Part shown: piece by piece, positions 1 to 12,930 of the stretch
How the letters are laid out: each line of letters opens with the position of its first letter
Position numbering within the stretch: position 1 is the stretch's first letter
Source: Onchocerca volvulus
Taxonomy: Eukaryota > Nematoda > Chromadorea > Rhabditida > Onchocercidae
Length of the DNA: 64,000 nucleotides
Direction of reading: 5' to 3'
Assembly: GCA_000499405.2 (NCBI GenBank)
Contig: HG738139.1
Coordinates: forward strand, 3,142,976 to 3,206,975
Made by a program: the position numbers and the translations under genes
Notes under the pieces: model-generated
Told to the model about the DNA's origin: nothing
The model's database searches: none
What the model saw: the letters and a program-made list of their open reading frames with translations, nothing else

Positions 1-208
1 AGTATCATGAATTCAAATATGCACCTCTGAATCGAAGTATTCCTCGAAGTTGAAAAGATCGTAAACCCCAAGTTCTTTGCATATTTCCTATTATTTTTGT
101 TAATTTGTTTAAATTTGAAATTGCTGATTCCCGAGTGTATTATACTTTAATATAATACATGAGGACGGACCCAGCTATATTCATATTTTGATTTTTTCTA
201 ACCAATAG

Positions 209-915
209 GTAAACAGTTGGAGGATGGTCGAACGCTGTCAGACTATAATATCCAGAAGGAGTCCACGCTTCATCTTGTATTGAGGTAAGTTCTTTTCTGT
301 ATTTGAATAAAATCAATTTATTACCTTCGCGGTTATGATGTTAACTTTGCTTTGGTGCACTGATTTAATGAACGAAATATAGCTCTCTGAACTGCGTATA
401 TTTCTTTTGAAATGGTGAAGAAACAATATCTCTTCTAAAATTATGTAAAATAATAGATTGCGGGGTGGTGGCAAGAAAAGGAAGAAGAAGGTTTATACTA
501 CGCCAAAGAAAAACAAGCATAAGAGGAAGAAGGTCAAGCTTGCTGTCCTGAAGTATTACAAGGTAAGTAGTTCTGAGTTTTTTCGGAATATTCATGAAAA
601 TGGAGGGCATGCACTTGCATACATCAATTTTAAAACTTAAATGGTTGATCTATTTATCATCATTAAACATATATGCATATTATTATTTAAAAAATGTGGA
701 ATGTGAGTTTTTTTTTCTGCATCTATCCACAAAATTTTTATTTGCAGGTCGATGAAAATGGTAAAATCACCCGTTTACGGAAAGAATGCGCATCGCCATC
801 ATGCGGTGGAGGTGTTTTCATGGCGAGTCACCAAAATCGATATTACTGTGGCAAGTGCCATCAAACATTGGTAATGCAAGACCCGAAAGAAAAAGCTTCT
901 GGAAAAACTAGATAA
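209..915 (+). CDS. RPS27A: Ubiquitin-ribosomal protein S27a fusion, 3' part
   Basis: Three exons (209-284, 457-562, 748-915) join in phase. The first supplies ubiquitin from about residue 47 ([17 protein letters not shown]) to the LRLRGG end, which is split by the first intron. The rest is the S27a part: a lysine/arginine-rich stretch rich in [13 protein letters not shown], then a zinc finger with Cys-X4-Cys (CASPSC) and Cys-X2-Cys (CGKC). The precursor is cleaved after the Gly-Gly to give free ubiquitin and a protein of the small ribosomal subunit. The exon for the first 46 ubiquitin residues is not in the window, so positions 1-208 are intron and the gene is cut by the window edge. All junctions are GT-AG. 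The C-terminal Lys/Arg-rich end stops at TAA 913-915. Identity is certain from the near-invariant ubiquitin sequence. Confidence 0.97.
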
Positions 916-958
916 TATTGTACTTGTTATTTATGTTATTTTTTGGAAACCTTTCGCA

Positions 959-964
959 ATAAAT
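959..964 (+). terminator. Poly(A) signal of the S27a gene
   Basis: AATAAA lies 43 bases after the stop codon of the ubiquitin-S27a gene and is followed by a T/G-rich stretch, as expected for a cleavage and polyadenylation site. Confidence 0.75.
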
Positions 965-2586
965 TTGTTTTTTGTGTGCATATACGTTTTATAACAATAC
1001 ACAATATAATATAGTCGTGGATGGTTGTTTTGAAAATAAAATAAGTTTGGAACAGGTTTGCGTCCAAATGGTCTGAAATGCAAAAAAAAACTTCACATGG
1101 CATTCATGAATGATATTGCGTTCCTTCTTTCAAAGTGATAGGAGTGCTGGATGGTCTGTTGCGCATACTTGGATGACATTAGTTTGACCTTTCTGAGCTT
1201 ATCCAGTTTTGCGGTGGAGTTGTAGTCCCGATACGGTGAGATACTGTGAAGTGATTTCGTGGGATATTGAACGATGATGATGGAATTTTACGTGCAGCTG
1301 CATCTTTGTTCATGCATGCTGCATGTCGGAAAATCCGAAAGATATAATTAATGTAAATAAAGGTCAAGAAGCGTGTATTTTAAATGGATCAACAGGCCGA
1401 TGAACATGTTTACCTCAGAATGAGAGGCACGGATATAAGCATGTTTTCCGCCAAAACGATAAACATGTTTACCGTCAAAACGGTTAACTGACAAATAAAG
1501 CGAGGTCGACCAATCATGAAGCGATACATTGGAGATCGAGAGAGGATTTAAAGGGTTTGGATTTTGGAGTAGAATCAGTTTTTCTACCATTTTCAATCAA
1601 GCATCAGTTTTAACGAGTATTTCGACAGCAGTTCTTCTAGAGGGATGGTTTCTACAACAGTTTTCAACAACGACCACAGCAACAGTCGATTCGAATGACA
1701 CGACAATCAAGAAACAGTGCTCACTTCTACGAGTGACAAAGGAAAGAATATCGAGTGATAAACTTACTTGGGTAATTGTTTCTTCGTAACTATTCCGTCT
1801 GTGAATAAATTCTTTCTTCAAACAAGAAACGTCTTTTTCACAAAAAATTATTTTCCCGATAGAGCATCGATGATGAGATGATTTATTCATGTTTTGTTTT
1901 TTTTCAAATTTTTAATAGTTAGCTTGAAAAATGCTTTAAATAATATCATCGCAATGTTAATTTTCTAATTTTTTCATCATTAAATTTTGGCTGAATTATA
2001 AAATCTCATGAAATATAATGTTGGATAATAAATTTGGCAATGAAATGCAAACAGAAAAAAAAACAGAACAAGGCATAAATAAGAAATGTTTACAAAGGAA
2101 ACGGAAGATCATAAAGAATCTAAAAATCTTTTATTAATGAATGAATTTATGAAGAGAAAGAACAAGAAAACTGATGTACAAAATGCAAATAATAGCAAAA
2201 AAGATGAAAATCAACTTAATATAACTTCAACTTATTAGAGTAGCGAAAAATTCAATAATTCATTAAGATAAAAAAAAAAAATTTAACTTTTCTTAATTAT
2301 ACATTTAAAAAAAAAAATAAAAATCAATTAAAATTTGAATTTAATCTTGCCTTACTTTTACATTCTTCTTTTTTTTTAGATTTTTCATTTTTGAGAATAA
2401 TTCAAAAATTTTTCGAAAAATTCGTACTAGTTAATTGAAAAGCATTGTAAAATTTCCGCTTCTTCTGCAATATTTTCTCTGATTTAAACGAATTATTTCA
2501 AATAAAAGATTATTATATATAATAAGAAAAGAGAGCAAATAAACCTGTCAGTATAACATTTTCTGAGCAAAAATTTCGATAAAAAA
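965..2586. other. Intergenic, convergent gene ends
   Basis: This gap separates the 3' ends of the S27a gene (+) and the tyrosinase gene (-). Positions 1030-1900 are less AT-rich than the rest and have several 60-100 codon open frames on both strands, but none has recognisable motifs or matching splice sites, so no gene is called. Positions 1900-2586 are low-complexity AT-rich DNA. Confidence 0.5.
1437..1484. repeat. 24-bp imperfect tandem pair
   Basis: Two adjacent 24-base units, 1437-1460 and 1461-1484, share the core CATGTTT.CCG.CAAAACG. A third partial copy of the CATGTTTACC core lies at about 1402-1413. Confidence 0.6.
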
Positions 2587-2592
2587 TTTATT
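2587..2592 (-). terminator. Probable poly(A) signal of the tyrosinase gene
   Basis: TTTATT on the plus strand reads AATAAA on the minus strand, 36 bases past the tyrosinase stop codon. Such hexamers occur by chance in this AT-rich DNA, so the call rests on position. Confidence 0.45.
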
Positions 2593-2627
2593 AATTAAAT
2601 ATTTCTAATTAATTTTTTCTTTTATGA

Positions 2628-5600
2628 CTAAATTATTGCTGCTCTGATACATAGATCATAAGTTGATATATTACACCATCCACAACTAGCTTGACAATTT
2701 TCCGCCATCCATTTTCTCCTTCGACCACATTCACCTTGTGATCGCATATTGGAACATGACAGATGCCGATCGGAGCAACCTGAAAAATGCAACTGAAAAA
2801 ATCAAAAATATATAGCTAATGTTAAATAATATTTATTTAGTACAAATTAGATTAAGTTAAAGTTAAAAATTTCCAATCCAATTCAAAGTTAAAATTTTAA
2901 ATCAACGACAAAAATTTATAATTTATAATTTAAAGTTAAAAATTTAAAAAATTTTTAAGCCAAAGTTAAAAATTTAATAAAAACTTAAAATTTATAATCT
3001 TAATTTGTAATTAAGCCAAAATTAAAGAACTTATAATTTATAATCCAAAAAAATTAATTTAAAATTTACAAAAATTTATACTCAAAAATTCAAATTTATA
3101 ATCCCTTCATATTGTTTTATTTCAGCTCGCTTTTTTGAAAATTTATCTGAAATTAATGCAAATTTTCGCTTTTTTTTTTTTTTTTAAATTTGAAATAAGT
3201 TTAAAATGAATCCGTTCAATTATTTCAACCAAAATGTTGATAAATTTGGAGAAATTCTTTCCTTTTTTTTTTGCCAAAAAACAAAAATATTTGTTACCTT
3301 TTTCTGTATTATCAATACTTTTACAATAGCCACAACTTTTACGACAATACATGCTCATATATTCAACTTTATTCGAACATTCACCACTTTTAGCCCATAA
3401 ACTACAGCACGGATCATCGTTCAAACATGTCGTCGTCGTTGTCATCGTTGTTGTCGTCGTTGTTATCGACGACGTCGTTGTTGTTGTCGTTGCTCCTACT
3501 GCCTATTAATGTTTAATCAATTTAAATTCCTTTTTAGTATTATTTCTTTTTTTTTTATACAATGCAAAAATGATTTAAACAATTGAAATAATTAGAAATA
3601 GAAAAATAGATTTAAATCATACTTTTGTTTTGTTAATAAAGTTATGAATTCGGCTGTCATTTGCGTGATGTCTTGAAATTGATATATTTCTATCTTGTTG
3701 CGTTATACGTAAACTTGTATGATTTAAAAAAGATGATTGCGTGATGTGTAGAAATGTAGGATGAAGGTGAGATCGAGATGTTGATGCTGATGAAATCTGG
3801 ATTCATTACATATTTATATGCATATAAATCGAGTTAAATTATAAGATTATCTATTCCAAAAATCTCGTCGCAAATTTTACTCACCGAATTGGCAATCTTC
3901 GATTTACAATAACCTTCTATGCAAATTCCCATATAGCATGCATCATCAGTAGCAAATTGTTCGCATTGTTTTCCAAGTTTAATTTTTGCGACACAATGTG
4001 GCGGATCATTTAGTAAATCGCAAAATAAGAATTGTGAATCGCAAGTTGGTTTTTCACGGCTACAAGTTGGTCGTGGTGCATAAGTATACATATAATCCGT
4101 ATATGCATTTGATAAACCTAAATTTTATATGATTAAATTTTTGATTAATTTTAGATTTTAAACTTGTGATTCGTTCTGTCTCTCTTTTTTTTTCATGTTA
4201 TTTTTTGCAAGAAGTTTAGAAGAAGAAAGAAAAAAAATTAACAAATTTGCTTACCTTCTCTGTTTGCTAAATTAAATGGACGCATATTTGCATCAGCAAA
4301 ATGAAGTGGAGTTGTGCAAGATATAATTTCTTCTGGATAATCCTGAATTAATCAATAATTATCAATGCTACTGTTTTATTTTATATCTTTTTCAACTTTC
4401 AGATAAAAATTAAACTTAAAAAAGCAAAACAGAAAAAAAGGAAAGACAAAATTTATTTAGAAAAAGAAGAAAAAAGCGAGAAGTTTTTTTTAGAAAGAAT
4501 TAAATGAATGAACATTTTGAAAAAATTTGAAAAAATTCCATGAATTATCTTAATAACAATCAACAACAAATATTGCGATAGATTGAACTGTATACTTAAT
4601 ATTAACTGATTATCAGAAATTATTTAAAAATCATTTTTTTTTTAAATATTAAAATTCAAATTTGTCATTCTTTTTTTTCTCTCTTCATTTCTTCCCTTTG
4701 CTTTATAACCTTTTTTATAAATTACTACAGCTAAATTGTTTTATAGTTTGAAATTACTTAAAAAATTTTCTAAATTTTTGTTTTTCATTTCTATTAACAT
4801 CCATTTCGAAGAAAAATCTCGATAATTGTCTTACTCGAAATGAGAAATGGTTGTTAATCAAAAACAAACAAATAAATACTTAATTTTTAGAATTTCACGA
4901 AGTACATACTCGTTCTCGTTGTGTTCGATTTTGTCGTATTTGTCGCCAATTTTCGAAAATGTAATCAACGAAGGAATGATGAAAGTAGAAGACGGGGTCA
5001 TTAGCAGAGGTCAACGGGGGCTTCATATCGCCACCTATCCAGATATGAACACTAGCATGATAATATTCTAGGGCTGAGAAATTTGGAGGATATGGACAAG
5101 CTGGAAAAATGCGTATTTTTGTATTATTGAAATTTTTATTATCGAAAACTGTTGGAATGAAATAAATGAATATGAGAAATATTCGAAAAATTCTATCCGC
5201 ATTCCGATGACTTTCCACATTTTTATCCAAAAATTTGCTAAAATATTTTGATATTTATTTTTGTGAAATTTTTCAAACTTTTATTAAACTTTTCAAAAAT
5301 TTAGAAAAAATTTCTTGACGATTCTATTAGCAAAATTTTTTATGCTTAGAAAATTTTTAAATTTATAGATATAGAAGATTTCATTTTTAGAGATTTTTCA
5401 AGAATTTCACAAAAATCGGTATCGAAAATAAGGAAAAGTTGAAATTTTATTGGCTAAAGTTAAAAAAAATTGATAAGAAATCTTTATAAATTCCCTTCTT
5501 TTTCTGGTCTTCTCTTCTTAACATCGCTCTTTTCTTCTCTCTTTCTTTCTCTCTCTTCCTCTTTATTTGTATTATCATTTTATTAATAATCATTTTGTTA

Positions 5601-8600
5601 TCATTATCAGTAATTAAATATTCATAATTTTTCCATTCATGTTTATCTGATTATAAACTTACCTCTTGTTGGTGCCGTATAGGCTAGTATTCCTTCGATT
5701 TTATCTTGTTCATAAACCTTAGCAATATTTTGATCTGTAAACAGGTGTCCTTCATGTCCAAGATTCCTAAATGGAATAATTTAGTTTGATTCGACAAGTT
5801 TAGAAGGATACCTGACAAAATGACCACCGGATAAGGTTAATTTTTGAACCTGGTTAACGTTGGATGACCTTCGAGTGTGGTAAATTCGGCAAATGGTCCA
5901 TTAATTACTTGACCAGTCGAATTGCTCTCTCCCATCAAGATCGGACTCCACATGATCGAATCTCGAGGATCTGATAAATGTTGATCCAGGGTTGAATCCC
6001 AGTATGGCAAAGCAATTGATGGATCAATTAGGCGTAAAGCAATTTCCATTCTGCAAAAAAAAAGGAAAAAAGACTAAATTTATTGATTGTAATTTTATTT
6101 AAAAATTCTTAAAATTGAAAAAACAAGAGTTTCATAACTTAATTTTAAATAAACTTGAAAAAAATGAAAAATACAATTTGAAAAATTTAAATTACTTTCC
6201 AGTTGAATTTTGTAGTATTTCGTTTTTCATTTTTATTAAAAGAAATATGCAAAAATAACTATGAATTACTTATTTGTATAGCTAATTTCTGTTGTATGAG
6301 TAAATTTGAAATCTGATTGCTGTCGTTAGAAATTTCATTTTTTGCAAAAAAAAAAAAAAAAATGATATTCTTTTTCATTCATATTATATTAATTTTAAGG
6401 ATAAAAATGTGAAAAAATTTAATAATTCATTTTAAAAAGCAATTCTATTTCAATAGAGAATTTCCTTGTGACCAGAAATCGAATATTGTAAATATCTTTT
6501 CAAATCTCACAAAAAAAAAAAAGGAAAAAATTGTTTTTGATATTAAATTCATTCACTTATTAATCGATTTTTGAAAGCAAAATATTTGAGGATAAATTGT
6601 TTATTTCACTTTTAAGACAAATTATAAAAGTTTTTCTAATGGTTTTTGCTTTTGCTGAAAATTTCGTGAAACTCTCAAAATCGATCAATAATTTCTATTT
6701 TGAAATATTCATGTTACAATTTGAATATTTCTGAAAAAGATCCATTCATTTCTTTACATCGATAAACTCAAACAGCAATACTTGGAAAAAGATTTTTTTT
6801 TTAAATTGAAAAATTTTCATTTTATTATTTTTTTTCAAAACTATGTTTCAAACCTTTTTATAAATTCTCGATGCCATAGCAAAAATGACGGCCCTGAATG
6901 TGCTCCACTTGCTGTTGCTTCCTAAGTATCGCTTATTACTTGTATTTATTAATTAATAATTGTAATTAATAATCATATTTAATCATTTCCAATTTGCATA
7001 TAAATTTATATTATCGAAGACATACCTTGTATTATCTTATTATTTTAATAATTTCTTTACATATTGATTAGATTTTAAAAATTGAATATTTCAAATAAGT
7101 AATCGATAAACTTTCCTTTCACTTCTAAAATAAAAATATGAAATTAGATTACTCTTATATCACAGATGTATGTCCAGGTGTCACTTTTTTTTTTTTTTTA
7201 TACATAAAAGTAGCGAAGTTTGGAATTTTTTGACGAGCAATTTTATGTTTTAGAATTTGAAGATTCTGATAAATTCCCGCTTCCTGATTCATTCACATTT
7301 TGTCGCATCATAAAGCATTCCTTTGAAATCAGAAGGAAAGCTTTGAAATTAGATGAGAATCTGAATTTTGGCCAAGAAATTAAAGAATCCTTCAGGCATA
7401 CGCACTGATCGATGTAGATTAGCCAAGCGATCATATTCTCCGGAAGTTTTAAGTTGTTGAATTGCATTGAAAAATCGTTCTCGTTCATCCACATTTAACA
7501 TACGAATTTCCTTCCGGACAGCTCGTTGCAATATTTGACCGTTCCGTAACAAACATCTTCCGTCCGGTACCATATTGCCCTGTAAAAGAAGCAACGAATG
7601 GTCATTTTTTGACCTTTAAACTTGCAAACTTAATTTCAAGATATTCTGAGGAAATTTGAAGTGAATTTGATTAAAATTTCATTTCCTCAAAAAAATAGAA
7701 ATAAAATTTAATCAATTTATAACAAAAAATTGCTTCTATTTACAAAAAAAAAAACGAACTGTCTTTTTTTTCTAAATTTCTCAAATTATGCGAATTTCTG
7801 AAAAATAAAATTTGCGATAAAACATTAACCTCAAAATATGGGCATAAGCATTGCAAATCCAAACAATCGTAAACTGACGGAGCAGATGAGAATTGTCGCG
7901 GTACCGCGGGAGAAAATTGATGATTGCGCAATATTGTCGCTGCATGTAACTTTAATTGAGGTTGAGAAGCGATAAATGGTAAGTTTGCTCTTACCGCCAT
8001 ATCGAATTGACGAAATTGATAACAAATTTCCACAAAGCCTGATAATTTTCTGATAATTATCCATTTTCTGTGATAATATGATGATTTAATTGAGGATATT
8101 TTGCTAGAATTATTCGAAATGCTCTTTCATTGATAAGTTGCTTTTAATAATATCATAATTATATCTAATTAATTACATTACCTTTTCGAAAAATTCCTAA
8201 TGATATCAACCATTAGTTTTTCTTTTTCATTTAATTTAGTAGCTAACTAAGTTAAAACACGCAATTTACGTCAATCAACGTGAAAAATATTTACCAATCC
8301 ATCTGAAATTGCTAATACATATATTTATAATTAATAATTGAATTAATATTTATAATAAATATAATAAATGAGTTAGATTTGTAGTATTAAGAAATTAAGG
8401 TGAGGCAAAAAATTTGCATATTTAAAATTAGAGAAAAATATTTTAGAAATTAGATGCAATAAGTAAAATAAAGCAAACCAAACCAGGTGGTGCTTGACGA
8501 CAATCAATAGGTAACATTATTCCTTGTGATTGAGCCAATGATATCATAAATATGATAATAATTATCAGTTTCAGTAACAAAATTATCAACCAACGATTAA

Positions 8601-8610
8601 GTGAAATCAT
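2628..8610 (-). CDS. Secreted tyrosinase (type-3 copper oxidase) with two ShKT domains
   Basis: Eleven exons: 8610-8484, 8038-7830, 7579-7406, 6921-6854, 6050-5850, 5766-5663, 5100-4910, 4342-4255, 4117-3885, 3502-3298, 2779-2628. Phases agree throughout and give 583 residues. The first ~27 residues are a hydrophobic signal peptide. CuA histidines are in NLHRS, GAHSGP and LWHREF (about residues 160-195); CuB histidines are in [11 protein letters not shown] and [10 protein letters not shown] (about 305-345). A cysteine-rich stretch follows, then a Thr/Ser linker and two ShKT domains ending SCGYC and SCGWC. The family oxidises mono- and diphenols to quinones; nematode members with ShKT tails are thought to act outside the cell, for example in cuticle or eggshell cross-linking. 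All six copper histidines are present, so it should be active. Some donors are weak (AG|GTTCAA, AG|GTTTGA), but only these keep the frame and the conserved sequence. Confidence 0.94.
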
Positions 8611-11600
8611 TTTTCATCAAATCTAAAAATTACATTTTTATATTAAATTGATTTCTAATTTGGCATAATTTTTAACAAAATTATTTTGATGATAATCGTT
8701 TTTACTGAAATATCGAAAATAATAGTTGTTAAAATAATTTTTTTTTGTGATTCTTAACCTGAATAATTCCAAAAAATTTTGTTTAGATGTATAGAAAATC
8801 AAAATAAGGGCAAAATTTTTAATTAAAATTAATAAAATAAATCAAATGACCTTTCTATATTTAAAGTACAAACTTTTTTTTTTTTGTTGCAGAAAAACAA
8901 AAAAACAAAATTTCTTTCGCCTAACATTCAAATAAATTTGATGATAAGAAAATTATTTATTACCGATAAACTTGTAAAAAATATCGCAGTTGCGAGGTAA
9001 TTTGCATCTATTAATTGCCTAAAATCAAAATTTCATCTATAAAAAAAAAAAAGCAACTTGGCAAAACTTTTTGGCTTAAAATTTGGAGAACCAAAAAAAA
9101 ATTTGGGAAGAAAAAGCTCGTCTGGTATTACTTCTTTCATAACTTGAAAGTTAATTTTTTTTTTCGCAAAAATTAAAAGTTTTTCATTGAAAAATGCTTG
9201 AAATTTTCAATACTAATTATTAGAAAAAAAAAGTTTCGCATCTTTCTTTCATATTTATTTTCCTGAAATATTTTCGGATTAAAATATTATTTGTCTAATT
9301 CTTTGCAAGAAAAATTTACGAAAACTTTGAAGTACTTCTTTTTCCGAAATAGCCAAGAAAAAAACAAAAAACTTTGAAAGAATGCTACTCAAAAAAAGTT
9401 TCTATTTTTTAGAAATTTTTTTTTTTGATTCTCTTGTAATTTTAGTAGTTATTTTTTTTTTTTTAAAGATTCTTTTTGAAAGAAAAAGTTTTGTTGACAT
9501 TAAAATTGTTGTCTTCATCATTTAAAAGAGAAAAAAAAACTGGTAATTACGAAAAAAATATTATTTCAATAATTTTTGCATTCATGTAATTTTTACTAAT
9601 ATTGAATTTTTGTATTTTAAAATAAGAAATGAATTTTTTTAAAAAAGAAAGTTTAAGTTTTCTTTTACTAAAGAAAAAGGTTTAAGATAATTAAATGGAT
9701 GAATATTTATTATGGAATAAAAGTTGTATTATTAGCTGTTATTCGTCTTAATTAATAGATTAAAAAGATATCTTAAAAGAAACAACAAGAAATGAAAGTA
9801 TTGATCGAAATCAGAATATAAACGAAATTAAAATAGAAAGAAAAAGAAGAAATGAAAAGTAGAAAAACTAAATTTTTTTTTTTAATTTCAAGTTTTTGTG
9901 TTTTCAATTCTCGAAAATAATTTGATTGGCACAGCATAACGATCAGTAATTTTCGATACAGTAATTTATATGTTTATTTAAGTAATGTGCAGAAATATTT
10001 CCTTTTTATTTTCTTTTTTTTCATCTTTGATCATTTGCGAGTAAATTAAATTGATTAGTTGAGAAGAACTTATCATCATATATACTAGTAATGGTGTGAT
10101 GATGAATGAAAACTGGAAATATACCAAAAACCAAAAATTGAAAATGCAATCGAAATTAATAAATTAAATATGCAGATTTGAAATTTAACGTCGAAAATTC
10201 AACTTAACTTTCCTTGTCACTATAGTTTTTATTCGATGTATTTAATGAATGAAATCGTAAAATTTTATCTTTGAAGAAAATTTATCATTATGATAACATC
10301 ACAATGTTAGTTCTATTTTTTGGCTCTATTTTAAATGAACATATTCCCTGGCCTTAACAATAATTATATCATCCAAGCTGTTAATGATATTGGCAACTTT
10401 TTTTTATAAATGTATTACTTTTTTATTTTGATTTCATTTCCAATTAAGAAAACTCTGTCCATTGAACCCTGATTTTAAGTAAAATCTAACTTGTATGATT
10501 AAGTTATATCTTACTTAAATTATTCTAAAATCAATTCAATAATATATTAATAAGTTAAAGCAAATTTGTGAGTTAATTATTTCAAAAAAAAAAAAAAACT
10601 TGTTATGTTAATTGTAAATTTACTATATATGATGTACTTTTGCATACTGTAACTCATTTGTTCTGTAATTGCAAAATGCATATTCTAATAAGAATTTATA
10701 GCTTCAATTTCAAAATTTATTAAATTATTAATTTCATTTAAATAATAAGATATATATTGTAAACTTAATTATTACGCAATCATTGGAATTAATTGGTAAT
10801 TATTACGCAATTATGAGAATTGAAACAAATTTTTGAAAGATAATGAATTGAGTAGTTTTATGATTGTTGGAGACAAAATGGAGTAAATGAAAGTTGACAT
10901 CAATCATCGTTGTCTGTCAACTTGCCTCCTTTTCCTTTCATCGATGGACAAGGTTAAAGTTTTATTTATATTAAGTACCTGAGTACTTCTTTTTACCCAA
11001 ATGACACTTCAAATGAAGCAAACTATAATTGTGTAATACCTAACCGAACAGTAAAGATAATTTTTTATTATTTTTTCCCTATTTTTTGTTTTTATTCAAT
11101 ATTATTACAAATTCAAAATCAATAAATGAATTCTTTTCTTTTTTTAAATCATTACTGTTTCGAAATAATTTAAATTGGAATATAATTGAATTTACAATGT
11201 ATATGTAAACTCTGTTTTTCTCTTCTAAACAATAAAGAGGGTGGAATTGTTCATAGTCTAGAAAATCGCGATTCATGCATATAAAATTATATGTTTATTT
11301 TAAATTTCAAAATTTTTAATCGAAAATTTAAAACTGAGAATAGTTGTAGAAGATCGATGAAATAAATGGTCCAAAATTCATCTAAATAGATACCGGAATA
11401 AATTTAAAAAAACAAAAATTGCTTTTAAATTGAAATAAAATTAAATGAAAAAAAAGGAAATAATATTTCGATATTTTGCAATAATTATTTCAAATAATAC
11501 GATTATTTGCAATTAAATAAAATTCAAAATACGATAAACATTAGACTTTTTGTGGCCGATTGAAATTTCGTTACTTAAATTTAAATTTCACACTTGTTTG

Positions 11601-11820
11601 ATATCTGAAATATATTAACATAATTTGATAACATCCATTATTTTAGAGGATTATTGTAAATAAAACTTCCTAAATACATATATATTTTTAAATGAAATTA
11701 AATAAGAATATTGATATTGAAGAAGAAAAAAAAAAAAACTAAATACATGTATTTAGAATGAACATTCAATACATTCAAACATATTTTACGAAAAACAACT
11801 TTTTAAATTCAATGTATTTA

Positions 11821-12079
11821 AAATTACAAATAACTCGACCTGCCTAATATTTAACTGAAATTACAAATAACTCGACCTGCCTAATATTTAACTGAAATAC
11901 CAAATAACTCGACCTACCTAAAATTTAACTGAAATTACAAATAACTCAACCTGCCTAATATTTAACTGAAATTACAAATAACTCGACCTGCCTAATATTT
12001 AACTGAAATACCAAATAACTCGACCTACCTAAAATTTAACTGAAATTGCAAATAGCTCGATCTATCTAAAAATTTAACT
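11821..12079. repeat. 37-bp tandem satellite, seven copies
   Basis: The motif CAAATAACTCGACC recurs with a spacing of exactly 37 bases at 11827, 11864, 11901, 11938, 11975, 12012 and 12049. Copies 3 and 6 share private changes (ACCAAAT, CTACCTAAAATTT), so the array is really a 111-base three-unit block present twice, followed by one worn copy. Confidence 0.95.
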
Positions 12080-12259
12080 AAATTTTTAATTAACTGTTGA
12101 TGTAATTAATAGAAATTAATAGTAATATTTGGAAATTTCTTTGAAAGTTAAATGAACCAATGTTTGATCCCATTAAATTGCATATAAATACTTTTTACAA
12201 CTGATTTTTTGATTGATGAAATTACACTCCCGAAAAAAGTGGCGAGAGGTAATTCTTCA

Positions 12260-12275
12260 CTCTCTCTCTCCCTCC

Positions 12276-12308
<33 letters not shown>

Positions 12309-12310
12309 CC
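12260..12310. repeat. CT-rich microsatellite
   Basis: A pyrimidine run made of CT dinucleotides with a few CC interruptions. Confidence 0.9.
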
Positions 12311-12870
12311 TTTCTATAGAAAATCAATTATAAAAAAATTAATATTTTGTTAAGTAGAATTAATTTTTCTAACAATTACCTTATTTTTTTTTTTTTAAAG
12401 AGAAAGATAAAGAGAAATGAAGAAATTGTTGAATAAGAATTTTAAGCAAAAAAAGTTTAAATTTATATTTAGAAAAAAAAAGTTCAAGATTTAAAGATAT
12501 TCCATGAAAAAAGTCTAACACAGTGAAATTATTCATAAATTTCATCATTTTTTCGTAATTTATGGATGAAAATTAAACCTTTTTTGCGAATGAAAATCAA
12601 AAATTAAAACTTTTGATTATGAAAAAAAAAAATTCAAACTACATGGTGATTTGTGATTAATTTCTGATTTCTAATATTATAATAATAAGTATAATTACAA
12701 GAATGATTCATTATAATGTAAGCAATAATATTTTGATGAACTGTAAATAATTCTACCTTCTTTAATGCTCAACTTTTACACATGTCATTTTTTTTGATTT
12801 CTAATTTTACAAATTTTACTACACATTCTATCGTTGTACTGTTTATGTGAAGATTTGATACATGAATAAA

Positions 12871-12930
12871 TGGAATGAAATGAAATGAAATGGAACGAAA
12901 TGGAATAAAATGGAATGAAATTAAATAAAA
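12871..12930. repeat. Short-period GGAAT/GAAAT-type repeat
   Basis: Imperfect tandem copies of TGGAATGAAA and TGAAA units. Confidence 0.8.

Noticed and set aside
1179..1890. Overlapping 62-97 codon frames on both strands between S27a and tyrosinase
   Set aside because: No motifs, no consistent splice signals and no agreement on a strand; the bases are merely less AT-rich.
5849..5860. Donor AC|GTTAAC for the tyrosinase exon ending near 5850
   Set aside because: Also in phase, but AG|GTTCAA keeps the arginine before NLGHEG usual in the family and a better exon end.
7220..7494. Frames on both strands over the tyrosinase exon at 7.4-7.6 kb
   Set aside because: Shadows of the true minus-strand exon 7579-7406 and flanking intron.
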